NCBI GenBank assembly: GCA_016873095.1
Contig: VGYC01000012.1
Span: 1-64,000 of the forward strand
Direction of reading: 5' to 3'
DNA length: 64,000 bases
From: Planctomycetota bacterium
GTDB taxonomy: Bacteria > Planctomycetota > Planctomycetia > Gemmatales > Gemmataceae
The notes under the pieces are model-generated. The model worked only from the letters and a program-made list of their open reading frames with translations, did not search any database and was not told where the DNA came from. The translations under genes and the position numbers were made by a program. Shown here in pieces: positions 34,202 to 43,326 of this stretch (positions within the stretch are counted from its first letter, which is position 1; each line of letters starts with the position of its first letter).

Positions 34202-34605
34202 CTATTTCCGAATTTTTTCCAGGAAGAATTGATTAACGCCAGCGCCTCGGCCAGCGTCAGCCAAGCCTTCGCGACATCTTTTCGGACCGACGATCACTCG
34301 GTCCCATTGTGCCAGGCAGGTTTGCCGGTGCTCGCTTCGAGGCCAAGAGTTGCCAGCACTCAGCGTGCGATCCAGCATAGCGCTTTGACCAGCAACCGGC
34401 GCACACAAGCCATTTCGAGCGCTGAGGCCGGCGCGGCGAAGTCGGTCAGGTCTTCCCGGCGCCAAGCCAGGGTGAGAGTTCATACGCCGTGCTGCCGCGG
34501 ACCTCCGTCGGCGGGCGGGTCTTGCGGAAGCCGAACTCCTCCAGCAGATTGCCGTGCTCACGGCGGATGTCGCAGCCCAGCACCAGAGCTGTTGATCCAG
34601 CAGCG
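34202..34605 (-). pseudogene. Decayed copy A of an unknown gene of the zinc module
   Basis: Fragments in different minus-strand frames read LLDQQLWCW, then GCDIRREHGNLLEEFGFRKT with RPPTEVRGSTAYEL, and near the end LAQWDRVIVGPKR. These match copy B at 36993-37587 in the same order, but the central part of copy B (VLWGFGLFFG...) is missing and several shifts or stops break the frame. It follows a WD40 remnant, the same gene order as copy B. The family is not one I can name. Confidence 0.6.
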
Positions 34606-34733
34606 CCGCGGCGGCAGCGGTGGGCGCCCGGACGCATGGATTGTCCGGGCGCCCCATTTGCGACGACATGGGCTGTTCCGGCCCCTGTCGCCCCATGTCG
34701 TCCTCCTCTCGCCGCCAGCGTCAACGGTCAACG

Positions 34734-35003
34734 TTACGCTTGCACCAGTGCCGCTACCCCGCCGCGCTCCGTCGCCACTGCCAGCATCTTGTCGTCGGGA
34801 GACCAGGCAACGCAGGTCAGCGCGGCGGCAAAGTCAACCCGATCGACGACCTTGGCACGCCGAGCCGGTTGCCAGAACAAGACAACATCGGCGGCGGCCG
34901 AAGCGAGCAGCGGCCCGGCATGCTGGTACGCCAGGCAGGCGACTCGGTCGTCGTGCCCCTTGAACTGCCATGGCGTCGTGCCCGCCGGCCCGGCCCTGGA
35001 CAT
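34734..35003 (-). pseudogene. WD40 C-terminal remnant
   Basis: About 90 codons of the last two blades: GPAGTTPWQFKGHDDRVACL, LAYQHAGPLLASAAADVVLFW and CVAWSPDDKMLAVATERGG. They match the ends of the WD40 proteins at 16184 and 37588 (LAYQHAGPLLASAAADGEVILW). No N-terminal blades are found upstream; 35004-35380 contains no gene that I can support, only a hairpin and a 19-bp tandem repeat. It is a remnant of a third GTPase-WD40 module. Confidence 0.75.
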
Positions 35004-35380
35004 CGAATCGCTTGCGGGCAAGGGATGGCACATGCACAAACCTGGCCGAGTACAACCGAGTACAGCGACTCTCCGCTGCAACCTATTGTGAAATAGCATG
35101 TTACAACAAGAGATGACTCGGCCACCAGATTTTCTTGCTGGCCGAGTGTCCTGAATGTGACCAGGAATCGCCTCATCTTCCGGGAGGGTGAGGCTGCAGG
35201 AGGCCATGATCGCGCTGTTCATCGCCGATCGCGCTGCTCATCGCCCCGGGGCCTGTAACCAAATTCCAGGCCCGTCGCCGATACCAGCACCTTGCCGAGC
35301 GTCAGGAGAGCATACGGCCGCACTTGCCAGCATCAATCGTTAATGCGGCGTATAACGAGATGAAGCAAAGGAGAGGCGGC
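35004..35380. other. Gene-free stretch with a hairpin and a short tandem repeat
   Basis: ACTCGGCCA (35116-35124) pairs with TGGCCGAGT (35139-35147), a nine-bp stem with a 14-base loop; the motif CTGGCCGAGT also occurs at 35042. GATCGCGCTG(T/C)TCATCGCC is tandemly repeated at 35208-35226 and 35227-35245. An ATG at 35206 with AGGAGG upstream opens a frame of about 45 codons, which has no recognisable family. I see no supported gene. The hairpin lacks a T-run and is not a classic terminator. Confidence 0.4.
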
Positions 35381-36655
35381 TCATTCCCACTTCCCAAATG
35401 GGTCGGGGAGTTTCGTCCAGGCCGTCTGGCCCCGCGCCATCTCCACGTCGGTTAGCAGGCAGTCGTGCAGCTTGCTTTCGATTTCGTCTCTGTTCATGTT
35501 GATGCCGATAAAGACAATCTCCTGGCGGCGGTCGCCGAAAGGGGGCTCCCAGAGTTGCTTGATTTCGGCGTGCTCGATGGGATCGTCCGGCCAATCGTCA
35601 AGCGGAACCGAGGCCAGCCAGCGTCCGCCCGGCTCGACTCGGGCCGCGCCGCCGGCTTGCGACCAGAAGCCGGCCATGTCCATACGTGTCGCCAGCCAAA
35701 AAATACCCCTTCGAGCGCAAGACACTCTTCATGCTTTGGCTCATAGCGTTCTTGAAGCGCGTCGGGTGAAACGGCCTGCACGCGCGGTAGGCGAAGCTAC
35801 TGATGCCGTATTCCTTGCTTTCCGGGATGTGCTCGCCGCGCGGCTCTTTCAACCAGCCGGGCGCCAAGCGCGCCTTGTCGAAGTCGAACAGGCCGGTGTT
35901 CAACAGACACTTGAGCGGCACCTCGCCGAACTTCGCCAGGAGCATCATGGCGTCGGGATTTAATCGCTTGAGAATCTCTTCCAGCCGCGCCAGGTCGTCG
36001 GGGCTGGGCAGATCAGATTTGTTGATGACGATGACGTTGGCGAACTCGACCTGGTCGATCAGTAGATCGACCACCGTCCGATCATCTTCGTCATTGAAGG
36101 CGAGCCCGCGCTCATAGAGATCATCGGCCGACTTGTATTCCTTCAGGAAGGTGAGCGCATCCACCACCGTGACCATGGTATCGAGCCGCGCCAGATCGGA
36201 GAGCGACTTGCCTTTCTCGTCGGCGAACGTGAACGTCTCCGCCACGGGCAACGGCTCGGAGATGCCGGTGGATTCGACCAGCAAGTAGTCAAAGCGACCG
36301 CTGGCTGCCAGGCGCGCCACTTCGTGCAGCAAGTCCTCGCGCAGCGTGCAGCATATGCAGCCGTTGCTCATCTCCACCAGCTTTTCCTCGACGCGATTGA
36401 GGGCCGCCTTGCCCTTGCGGATCTGCGCGGCGTCGATGTTCACCTCGCTCATGTCGTTGACGATGCCGCGACGCGCAGTCCCTGACGGTTGTTCAGCACG
36501 TGATTCAAGAGCGTCGTTTTGCCCGCGCCAAGAAACCCGGACAGCACCGTCACAGGCAGTCGGCCCCGGCGCCGGCTCTGCGAACGTTTGATCACATGGC
36601 CGGTGTGGTGATGGCGACGAGGGTTATCCCCGCGCGGATTGCTCCTGTGAGACAT
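35381..36655 (-). pseudogene. COG0523 type-2 GTPase with two frameshifts
   Basis: Three overlapping frames reconstruct a type-2 GTPase: [10 protein letters not shown]...[15 protein letters not shown] up to about 36471, where one base is missing (GLRVA then [11 protein letters not shown]); then SNGCICCTL and NKSD; and a second break at a T6 run near 35697 (SKGYF then WLATRMDMAGFW) before GDRRQEIVFIG and the end. Apart from these two single-base lesions the ~425-residue sequence is well conserved. It starts four bases after the L31 gene. It is either a young pseudogene or a gene with two base-calling errors. Confidence 0.8.
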
Positions 36656-36659
36656 GGGT

Positions 36660-36953
36660 TCATGACTCCTTTACTTTCTTCGCTTCTTTGGAATCGTCTT
36701 TCTTGCGGTAGCTCGTTCCGTACTTCTTCTGAAACCGCTCGACGCGGCCTGCCGAATCCACATACTTCATCTTGCCTGTGTAGAACGGGTGCGACGCGCT
36801 CGAAATGTCAAGACTGTAAAGCGGATACTCCTTGCCGTCCGTCCACACGATTGTCTGCGAAGTCTTGGCGGTCGAGCGCGACAGGAAGGCAAAGTTGGCG
36901 GAGGCGTCTTGAAAGACCACCTCGCGATAGACTGGATGAATCCCTTTCTTCAT
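36660..36953 (-). CDS. rpmE2: Ribosomal protein L31 type B (zinc-independent form)
   Basis: 97 residues ([39 protein letters not shown]). Type-A L31 carries a CxxC zinc site; here no cysteine is present, so this is the type-B form that replaces zinc-containing L31 and frees zinc when the metal is scarce. Such paralogues are classic members of zinc-starvation regulons. It lies between the unknown gene copy B and the GTPase, all in one tight minus-strand run. It appears to be the only undamaged gene in the 34.2-39.1 kb module. Confidence 0.92.
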   Translation of the reverse strand: MKKGIHPVYREVVFQDASANFAFLSRSTAKTSQTIVWTDGKEYPLYSLDISSASHPFYTGKMKYVDSAGRVERFQKKYGTSYRKKDDSKEAKKVKES

Positions 36954-36992
36954 GTTCGGTTCTCCCGTGTCGGTAGACTCGACAACAAACAG

Positions 36993-37587
36993 TCACGGCA
37001 AACGGCGGGCGCAGCGGCTTGCGATGTGAAGCCATTCTTGTGGAACGCGTTGCGGGGCGGCGGCAACGCGGTCCCACTGCGCCAGCATGCTTTTCGATAC
37101 TCAAGGCCCGCGCGACCCAGCGCAGGGCTGCCGCCAGCATCCGGCGCACACAGCGGCGTTCGCGCCACGACCCAGGCGCTGCAAACGCGGACAGCGCTTC
37201 GGGAGTCCACGCGATGGCCGGCAGAGCTGCTTCCCGCGACCACAGTGCCTCAAACCCGTAGCGGCACAGGAAGATGCTCACTGACGACGCCAGCCCGAAA
37301 AAAAGCCCGAAGCCCCACAGCACCAACTAGCAGCCGGGCCAGGGACACAGATCGTAGGCCGTGCAGCCGCGCACTTCTTCCGGCGGGCGCGCTTTGCGGA
37401 AGCCGAACTCCTTCAGCAGATTGCCTTGCCGGCGCTGGACATCGCAGCCCCAGCACCACATCTGCTGATCAAGCAGGGTGGTCGGCCAGTTGTTTCTCCG
37501 TCTGCCTCTGCTGCCTGGACTGGGGATGTTCCGGCCCCGCGAGAAACGCCTGAGCATGTGCGGCCACGACATTCTCCTTGCGCACAC
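36993..37587 (-). pseudogene. Copy B of an unknown zinc-module gene, with in-frame TAG and a frameshift
   Basis: It starts at GTG 37587, directly after the WD40 stop, and reads ...LLDQQMWCWGCDVQRRQGN, FGFRKARPPEEVRGCTAYDL, then TAG at 37327, and continues in the same frame LVLWGFGLFFGLASSVSIFL with CRYGFEALW. A later shift near 37100 leads to MLAQWDRVAAAPQRV and the end at 36993. Reassembled, it is about 195 residues with one possible membrane segment around the LVLWGFGLFF stretch. I do not recognise the family; similar sequences seem, from memory, to accompany CobW-like genes. Confidence 0.6.
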
Positions 37588-38644
37588 TCATGTCGATTTC
37601 ATCAGTGGATTATTCAAGACCAGGGCGGCAACGCCGCCGCGCGCGTCCCCCACCGCCAGGGCGCCATCATCCGGCGCCCAGGCGATGTGCGTCAGTTCCG
37701 TCGCGAGTTCCACACGGCACAAGGCACGTTCGTGCCGGTCTGGCTGCCACAGTATGACCTCGCCGTCGGCCGCCGCAGAGGCCAGCAACGGCCCCGCATG
37801 CTGGTACGCCAGGCTCGTCACCTTATCGCCGTGTCCTTCCAGCAACTTGGGCTTTGTGCCCGCCGGCCCGGCCCCAGACACATCCCACACGCAAGGGACC
37901 GGGCTGCCCCCCGTGGCGAGGTATCGGCTCGTGTGATCCCACGACAGTTCACGGACCTTGCTCGGATAGCCGGACATCATCAGGTCCTCGCCGGTGCGCA
38001 TGATCCAGAAGTGAACCGTGCAATCCTGATCGCCGGTGGCCAGATGCTTGGCGTCTGGACTCCAGGCCAGCACCAGCTGCGAGCCCTGCCATTTGAGGGT
38101 CTGTAACGGCTCGGCGCGGTCGGCATGAAGCATGGCGATCTGCCCGTAGGCCGCCGACGCCAACTCGCGCGCGCCCGGCTTCCACTGGATGTCGGCAACG
38201 GTGCTGGGATGATCGGCGAACTCGCGTACCAACTCTCCGGCCGCGCTCCACAGGCGCACTTTTCGGCCGGCCGCCGAGGCCAACAGCGTCCCGTCAACGC
38301 TCCAAACGACGCGCTCAACCCAGGGGGCGCCGCCTTCAAGCGCGCACAGCATGCGGCCATCGCGCGCATCCCAGAGCTTGACCGAACCGTCCTGGCCGAC
38401 GCTGGCCAGCGGGCCACTTTGTGGATGCCAGGCGATGGCGGTGGTGCCGAAGCCATGCCCCGGCCAAGCTGCGAAGTATGCGGCCGGTCGTGGCCTCGCA
38501 CAAGGTAATGGGCCCGCCCACGGCTGCCGCCGCCAGACTGCTGCCGTCCGCCGACCAGGCCACGGCAATGGCGTGATCCCCGATGTCGGCTTGCCAACGC
38601 CTGGTCCACGACACGTCCGCTCGTGGTTTCTTCACGCCAAACAT
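37588..38644 (-). pseudogene. WD40 protein copy 2, one frameshift
   Basis: It begins MFGVKKPRADVSW at 38644, overlapping the GTPase fragment by the same 13 bases as the intact pair. The frame is broken after RILRSLAG by one extra base in a CCCC/GGGG run at 38458-38461. It then continues HGFGTTAIAWHPQSGPLASV through the remaining blades to GDARGGVAALVLNN. Corrected length is about 351 residues, aligned along its whole length with the WD40 at 16184. A homopolymer lesion could be a sequencing error, so the gene may be functional. Confidence 0.8.
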
Positions 38645-39033
38645 GACTTGAACCCCGCTTCCAGCCTGGTGCGATCCAGTTTTCGACCGATGAAGATCAG
38701 CGAATTGTGCCGCTGCTCTTTCGAGCCCCACGGCCGATCGGCCCGGCCATCAAACAGCATGTGTACCCCCTGGAAGACGTAGCGCCGCGCATCGTCCTTG
38801 ATGCTGAGCACGCCCTTCATGCGGAAGATGTCCGGTCCGTGGGTTTGCAGCAACTCGCGCAGCCACTCATTCAGCCTGGTCGCATCCAGGTCGCCAGGTA
38901 TGGTGATGCCGATGGACGAGACTCCCGCGTCATGCTCATGGTCGGGCTTGAACTCGTGGGCCGCCAGCGCGGCGTCGGCGCATACCTGCTCGGCCAACGC
39001 CGTTTGAAATTCATCGGGATGATGCTGTGTAAA
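38632..39033 (-). pseudogene. C-terminal third of a COG0523 type-1 GTPase
   Basis: The sequence FTQHHPDEFQTALAEQVCAD, then HEFKPDHEHDAGVSSIGITI, FRMKGVLSIKDDARRYVFQG and FIGRKLDRTRLEAGFKSCLA matches the last ~130 residues of the type-1 GTPase at 17203. The GTPase domain is absent: the homology begins abruptly at 39033, where the sequence switches to the start of an unrelated HTH gene. An internal ATG at 38997 could be used, but the product would have no nucleotide site. Confidence 0.8.
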
Positions 39034-39103
39034 GCGTGTTTTGCGATACGCCGAGGATTCTGGCAGCTTCTGCGATCTTGACGTACTGGTTCACCTTGGT
39101 CAT
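39011..39103 (-). pseudogene. 5' fragment of a MerR/excisionase-type HTH gene
   Basis: From ATG 39103 thirty codons read MTKVNQYVKIAEAARILGVS, then QNTLYTASSR and stop. The first ~24 residues are a typical MerR-like/excisionase winged-helix start (KIAEAARILGVSQNTL). The sequence after QNTLY belongs to the GTPase fragment in another frame, so the HTH gene was cut by a deletion joining the two. Only the N-terminal helix-turn-helix is left. Confidence 0.65.
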
Positions 39104-39552
39104 GACGTCCCATTCTCCGCTCAGCGGACAAGGCCAAACTCAGCTCAGAGAAAGTCTACCAAACTCTCTGAGGAAAAAGTAGCATTGCCTGGATGCTCGG
39201 CTCGTTGGACGCGCTTCCGGCCTATTCCGGTTGCCCAGCGTTTACCCGCAGGTCAGCGGTTTGAGTTGGTCGCGCTCCCGACGCTGAACCATCACTGTCA
39301 AGTTCGGGGAACCGCATCGAAACGGGCTCTAACCCGAACGCGCCCGCAGCGGTGAGACACCGAGAGTTTGTGGAAAAGTCGGCGGGAGGGCCAAGGCGGC
39401 TGTCTCCATCGCAGCAACCCTAGAGACCACGCCAGAGACCATCGCGACGTAAACCGTTGCGGGAATTCGCGGAACAACGCGAGCGTGCCAGACAGAGGCT
39501 CACCATCTCCGTGAACCCCTGGGTCGAAATGTTCCTTGAAGCGAAAGATCAC
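39104..39552. other. Intergenic stretch with an 8-bp inverted repeat
   Basis: CTCAGAGA (39144-39151) pairs with TCTCTGAG (39165-39172) across 13 bases, 40-70 bases upstream of the HTH fragment, a plausible operator or promoter element for that lost gene. From 39173 to 39552 I see no gene, no RNA and no repeat I can support. Confidence 0.4.
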
Positions 39553-39625
39553 TACCCCCGGCAGGGATCGAACCTGCGACCTATTGTTTAGGAAACAATT
39601 GCTCTATCCACTGAGCTACGGGGGC
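39553..39625 (-). tRNA. tRNA-Arg (anticodon CCT)
   Basis: The minus strand folds into a complete cloverleaf of 73 bases: acceptor GCCCCCG with CGGGGGT (the first pair G-U), D-arm GCTC/GAGC, anticodon stem ATTGT/ACAAT with loop TTCCTAA (anticodon CCT, reading AGG), a five-base variable loop, and T-arm GCAGG-TTCGATC-CCTGC. CCA is not encoded. Confidence 0.95.
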
Positions 39626-39821
39626 CTGGGGTCATTCTACCCGGCCTCGGAAAAACCGTCCTGGGGTTTGGTCGCTGACCATATCCGGCAAAACAGGACA
39701 ACAATGCGACAGTTCTGGTTCTCGGCGGGCCGTTGCCTTCTTTCGCATGTAAACCCGCTTTACATCGGCACTTCCGTTCGCAAATCCATCCCCAGCAAGA
39801 CAACAGGACGCAACGCTCTTG

Positions 39822-39864
39822 CCGACTTAGGAAACCGATGCTCTATCCCCTGAGCTACGGGCGC
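39822..39864 (-). pseudogene. Truncated tRNA-Arg (CCT), 5' part only
   Basis: The minus strand from 39864 reads GCGCCCG-TA-GCTC...GAGC-A-TCGGT-TTCCTAA-GTCGG: acceptor 5' strand, D-arm and anticodon arm (with wobble pairs) of a second tRNA-Arg(CCT). No T-arm or 3' acceptor strand follows. The sequence continues toward 39740 with nothing tRNA-like. The acceptor differs from the intact neighbour, so it is a separate gene cut after the anticodon arm. The rest of 39626-39977 shows no gene. Confidence 0.75.
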
Positions 39865-39977
39865 GGCTGGCGGAAGGTGCTCTGTATTTCCATTGTATCT
39901 CCAGACTTGCAGCCGCATAGCATTTCGCGCGTGCGCGATAATCGTCGACGGTAGATCATGGATGACCGCCGCCAGCA

Positions 39978-41678
39978 TCAGGAGATGATCCGCTTGCGCC
40001 GCTTGATGTAGTCCCAGACCACGTAGCGGTCCAGCTCCTTGCCGGCGGTGAAGAACACCCGGCCGCGCGTCGATTCCGCCAGCCGGTAGGCGAAGCGGAC
40101 GTCCTCTTCCGACTGGTTCCAGCTCGCCAGCAGGAAGATGTTGATGGTGATGCCCTCGCGGGCGCACTGCCGGCCTTCGCGCATCGTCGCCTTCTCGGTC
40201 GCCGAGCTGGGCGGATACATGAGACGGAGCACCTCCCCCTCGAAGTGCGCCGTCGGCAGGCCGTCGGTGATGAGCACGATCTGCCGGTTGGGCGTGTCCT
40301 GGGCCGACAGGTACTTGCGCGCCAGTTGCAGCCCGTGCTGGATGTTCGTGAAGTGTGGATGGATCATCAGCTCGTTGATGTCCGGATCGCTCATGTCTGC
40401 CCTGAGGTTGATGACGGAATCGAATATCGTCACCGGCTTGGGCATGAGGGTAGCGATCTCGGAGAACTGTCTTGGCTTGGCGAAGGTGTAGACCTCGATG
40501 AACTGCAGGAAGTCGCCGGGATACTCGCCGCGGATGAGGCCGGCCAGCGCCAGGCCCATGCGCTTGACGTTGACGTACTGGGCGCCGTAGCGCATCGAGC
40601 CGCTCATGTCGAGCAGCACGGCGGTGGCGCACTTGGGGTTGTTGCGCGTGCGGTGGATGACGATGTCGTCGGCCTTCATGCGGATCGGCAGCCCGGGGCC
40701 GTCGCGGAGCATGGCGTTGATCATCGACCCCGGGATGTCCATGTGCGTGACCGAATCGCCGAACTCGTAAGGCTTGGTGAGCTGTAGCTCGACCGCCCCC
40801 TCGCCGAGAATCGGCCCCTGGTGCCGCCCGGAGCGCGAGCCTTGCAGGTCCTCGAAGATCTGCGTCAGCAGCTTCGCCTGGAAGAGCCGGTATGCCTTTG
40901 GCGTCATCTGGAAGCCCTGCTGGCTCTGCTCGATGCCCTGGCGCTCCAGCTCGGCCCGCAGCATTTCCTGAATCATCTGCTGCAGCTCGCCAAGCTGCTC
41001 GATGTCCCCCGGCTCGGCGAACTCCGCCAGCTCTTCAAGATCGATGAGGCCGACCTGGGCCGTCTTCATCGCTTCTTCAAGCTGCTTGAGCAACCGGTCG
41101 ATGGCTTCCAGCTCCTGCTTGATCTCGATGGCCTGCGGCACGCTCATGGGCGTGCGGCCGGTGAACTCGTACTTGGCGGCCAGCTCATCGACCTGATACT
41201 TCTCGCCCAAACGCTCGACGAGCTGCAGGAGCTGTCGCGCGAACCGGCCCTGCTCGTCGCCGGAGCGGTACCAGAGCTGCTCGAGATCGTGAAGCTGCTC
41301 CTCCTGGACGGCCTGCTGGAAGCGCCGCGACAGGTTGGGCGGCGGCCGCATGCCGGCGGCCTGGTTTATGTAGTTGCCGCGGGCCTCGGCCTCGACCTTG
41401 CCGGTCTCGTAGGTTCGGAGGATCTTCTCCTTGCGTTGCCGCAGCATCTCCATCAACGCTTCGAGGCTCGGCCCGAGCCCCTTGATGCTGCGCGGATCGA
41501 TGCGCACCGCCCGGGCCAGCTCCTCCTCGGTCAGCTCACGCGTGTTGCCATACAGCAGAAGATGATTGAACGCCGGCGACACGAGATCCGGCGGCGAGGC
41601 CGTCGGACTCGGAAAGTTCGCCGGGTCATACTTCTGGTAGGTATGAATGATGCCGCCGAGCGGCCTGGGGTTGGACAT
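39978..41678 (-). CDS. VWA-domain protein with coiled-coil N-terminal half
   Basis: 566 residues. The C-terminal ~230 residues hold a von Willebrand A domain with the metal-site motif LLDMSGSM, a later Thr/Asp region (IVLITDGLPTAHFEG) and a closing helix. The N-terminal half is rich in Glu, Gln and Leu (QELEAIDRLLKQLEEAM, LGELQQMIQEMLRAELERQG), suggesting coiled coil. Such proteins usually partner MoxR ATPases, but none is adjacent. No signal peptide, so it is cytoplasmic. The start at 41678 is the first ATG in frame. Confidence 0.82.
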   Translation of the reverse strand: MSNPRPLGGIIHTYQKYDPANFPSPTASPPDLVSPAFNHLLLYGNTRELTEEELARAVRIDPRSIKGLGPSLEALMEMLRQRKEKILRTYETGKVEAEARGNYINQAAGMRPPPNLSRRFQQAVQEEQLHDLEQLWYRSGDEQGRFARQLLQLVERLGEKYQVDELAAKYEFTGRTPMSVPQAIEIKQELEAIDRLLKQLEEAMKTAQVGLIDLEELAEFAEPGDIEQLGELQQMIQEMLRAELERQGIEQSQQGFQMTPKAYRLFQAKLLTQIFEDLQGSRSGRHQGPILGEGAVELQLTKPYEFGDSVTHMDIPGSMINAMLRDGPGLPIRMKADDIVIHRTRNNPKCATAVLLDMSGSMRYGAQYVNVKRMGLALAGLIRGEYPGDFLQFIEVYTFAKPRQFSEIATLMPKPVTIFDSVINLRADMSDPDINELMIHPHFTNIQHGLQLARKYLSAQDTPNRQIVLITDGLPTAHFEGEVLRLMYPPSSATEKATMREGRQCAREGITINIFLLASWNQSEEDVRFAYRLAESTRGRVFFTAGKELDRYVVWDYIKRRKRIIS

Positions 41679-41900
41679 TCGACTTGCCCATGGCGTTTAG
41701 GGAAGAATCAGTTCCGGTTCTGGCGAGCTATCAGGCGACCTGAGCATTATACGCGATGCCGCGGCCGACAAGCGATTGCCAAGCAAGCGGATGCAAGCAG
41801 CATGTCCAGACCTCGTGCATTGTCGCGCGGATTGCTAGAATAGGGCCAGGGCAGCATGCGCCGACTTGGATCTGAAGACGGCAAGCGATCGGGGGCGCTG

Positions 41901-42455
41901 ATGGATCGCGGCAACCATTACGAGGCGGCTTTCGAGGCGTATCTTCAGGAGCAGCGGCTCTGCTACGTGGGCGTGGACGAGTCGCGGCGCACCTTTCTGG
42001 GAGATCGCCCGGTCAAGAACCTTGACTTCATCGTTCTCGGTGAAGAGTTTCGTCTGCTGGTGGATGTGAAGGGCCGCCGCTTCCCCGGCGGTCCGCCCGG
42101 CAAGGAACGTCACGTCTGGGAGACATGGTCCACCATCGAGGACGTCACCGGGCTGTCGCGCTGGGTGGAGTATTTCGGTCCCGGCTACCGGGGCATCCTG
42201 CTTTTCATGTATCAGTTGCAGCCGTCGGTCGCGGTGGCGGACGGCACGCAAGACTTGTGGAAATGGCACGGGCAGCACTACCTGCTTCGCGGTCTGGACG
42301 TGGCCGACTACCGCCGGCACATGCGCCAGCGCAGCCCGCGCTGGGGCACCGTCGGCCTGCCGGGCACGGCGTTTCGAGACCTGGTCCGGCCATTCTCGGC
42401 ATTCACCGATTGTCCGGAGGTCCGCGCCGAGAGCTGGCCCTTCCAGCGCGCGTAA
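41901..42455 (+). CDS. HYExAFE family protein, nuclease-like fold
   Basis: 184 residues starting MDRGNHYEAAFEAYLQ; the upstream ATG at 41856 is possible, but the family begins near this Met. The name-giving motif HYEAAFE is at residues 6-12. LDFIVL followed by LLVDVKGRRF resembles the D...DxK core of PD-(D/E)xK nucleases, so a nuclease-like fold is plausible. The family is planctomycete-enriched and functionally uncharacterised. It is monocistronic, with a 67-base gap to the next gene. Confidence 0.8.
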   Translation: MDRGNHYEAAFEAYLQEQRLCYVGVDESRRTFLGDRPVKNLDFIVLGEEFRLLVDVKGRRFPGGPPGKERHVWETWSTIEDVTGLSRWVEYFGPGYRGILLFMYQLQPSVAVADGTQDLWKWHGQHYLLRGLDVADYRRHMRQRSPRWGTVGLPGTAFRDLVRPFSAFTDCPEVRAESWPFQRA

Positions 42456-42522
42456 CCGATGGTCGTTTCGGTTCAGAATCATTCTTCTTTGTTGGTTTTC
42501 GTTTTCCAGTACCGGGATCGGC

Positions 42523-43326
42523 ATGGCACGAATCAAGCTGGGAGTCTGTCTGGCGTCGCTCGGCTTGCCGCTGCGGCGCGGTCTGGAGGAGGCGCGGCGA
42601 CTCGGGCTGACGGCCGTCGAGCTGCGCGTCGGCGGCGAGCTATCGCCGACCGGCCTGTCGCAGACCGGACGCCGCGAGCTGCGACAGCGGTTGCGCAGCC
42701 ATGGACTGGAACTCGCCGCCGTCTCCTGCCCGCTGCGCTTCGGTTTCGATCGCCCCGAACGACTCGAGGAGCGCATCGACCATGTCAGCCAGTGCCTGAG
42801 CCTGAGCTATGACCTGGGCGGGCCGGTCGTGGTCGTGCAGACGGGGCGCGTCAGCGCGGAAAAGGACGACCCGCGCGCCGCCTTCCTTGCCGAGTCGCTG
42901 CAAGCGCTGGCCCGGCATGGCGACCGGGTAGGGGCCGTGCTGGCTCTCGAGACGGGGCTGGAGGCCGGCCGCGAACTGGCCGAGTTTCTGGTCCGGTTCG
43001 ACACCGGTTCCCTGGCCGTCTGCTACGATCCGGCCAACCTGCTCATGAACGGCTTCGATCCATATCAGAGCGCCCGCGATCTGAAGGAACGGCTCGCGCA
43101 CGCGCACGCCAGGGACGCCCGCTCCGCCGGCGCCAGCCGGGCCAGCATGGAAGTCGCGCTGGGGCACGGCGACATCGACTGGTTGCTGCTGGCGAGCGTC
43201 CTGGAGGAGGTCGGTTTTCACGGCTGCCTGGCCATCGCGCGCGAGACGGGTGACAACCGCGTCGCCGACGTGGCCAGCGGCGCCGCATTCCTGCGGCGGT
43301 TGTTCAACCTGGAGAGCAAGCCATGA
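42523..43326 (+). CDS. Sugar phosphate isomerase/epimerase (xylose-isomerase-like TIM barrel)
   Basis: 267 residues of AP-endonuclease-2/xylose-isomerase-like barrel: [45 protein letters not shown] (a metal-ligand Glu position), [10 protein letters not shown] and LAHAHARDA with ALGHGDIDW near the end. Members isomerise or epimerise sugars or sugar-like substrates using a divalent metal; this one's substrate is unknown. Its stop overlaps the next start (ATGA at 43323), so it is coupled to the phosphodiesterase gene. Confidence 0.85.
   Translation: MARIKLGVCLASLGLPLRRGLEEARRLGLTAVELRVGGELSPTGLSQTGRRELRQRLRSHGLELAAVSCPLRFGFDRPERLEERIDHVSQCLSLSYDLGGPVVVVQTGRVSAEKDDPRAAFLAESLQALARHGDRVGAVLALETGLEAGRELAEFLVRFDTGSLAVCYDPANLLMNGFDPYQSARDLKERLAHAHARDARSAGASRASMEVALGHGDIDWLLLASVLEEVGFHGCLAIARETGDNRVADVASGAAFLRRLFNLESKP

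Noticed and set aside
35116-35147. Rho-independent terminator
   Set aside because: Nine-bp stem with a 14-base loop and no T-run; not reported as a terminator.
39760-40632. Long minus-strand frame overlapping the VWA gene and containing VAQGIEHRFPK
   Set aside because: The VAQGIEHRFPK part is the well-known false translation of a tRNA-Arg gene (the truncated one at 39822-39864), and the rest is a shadow of the VWA gene.
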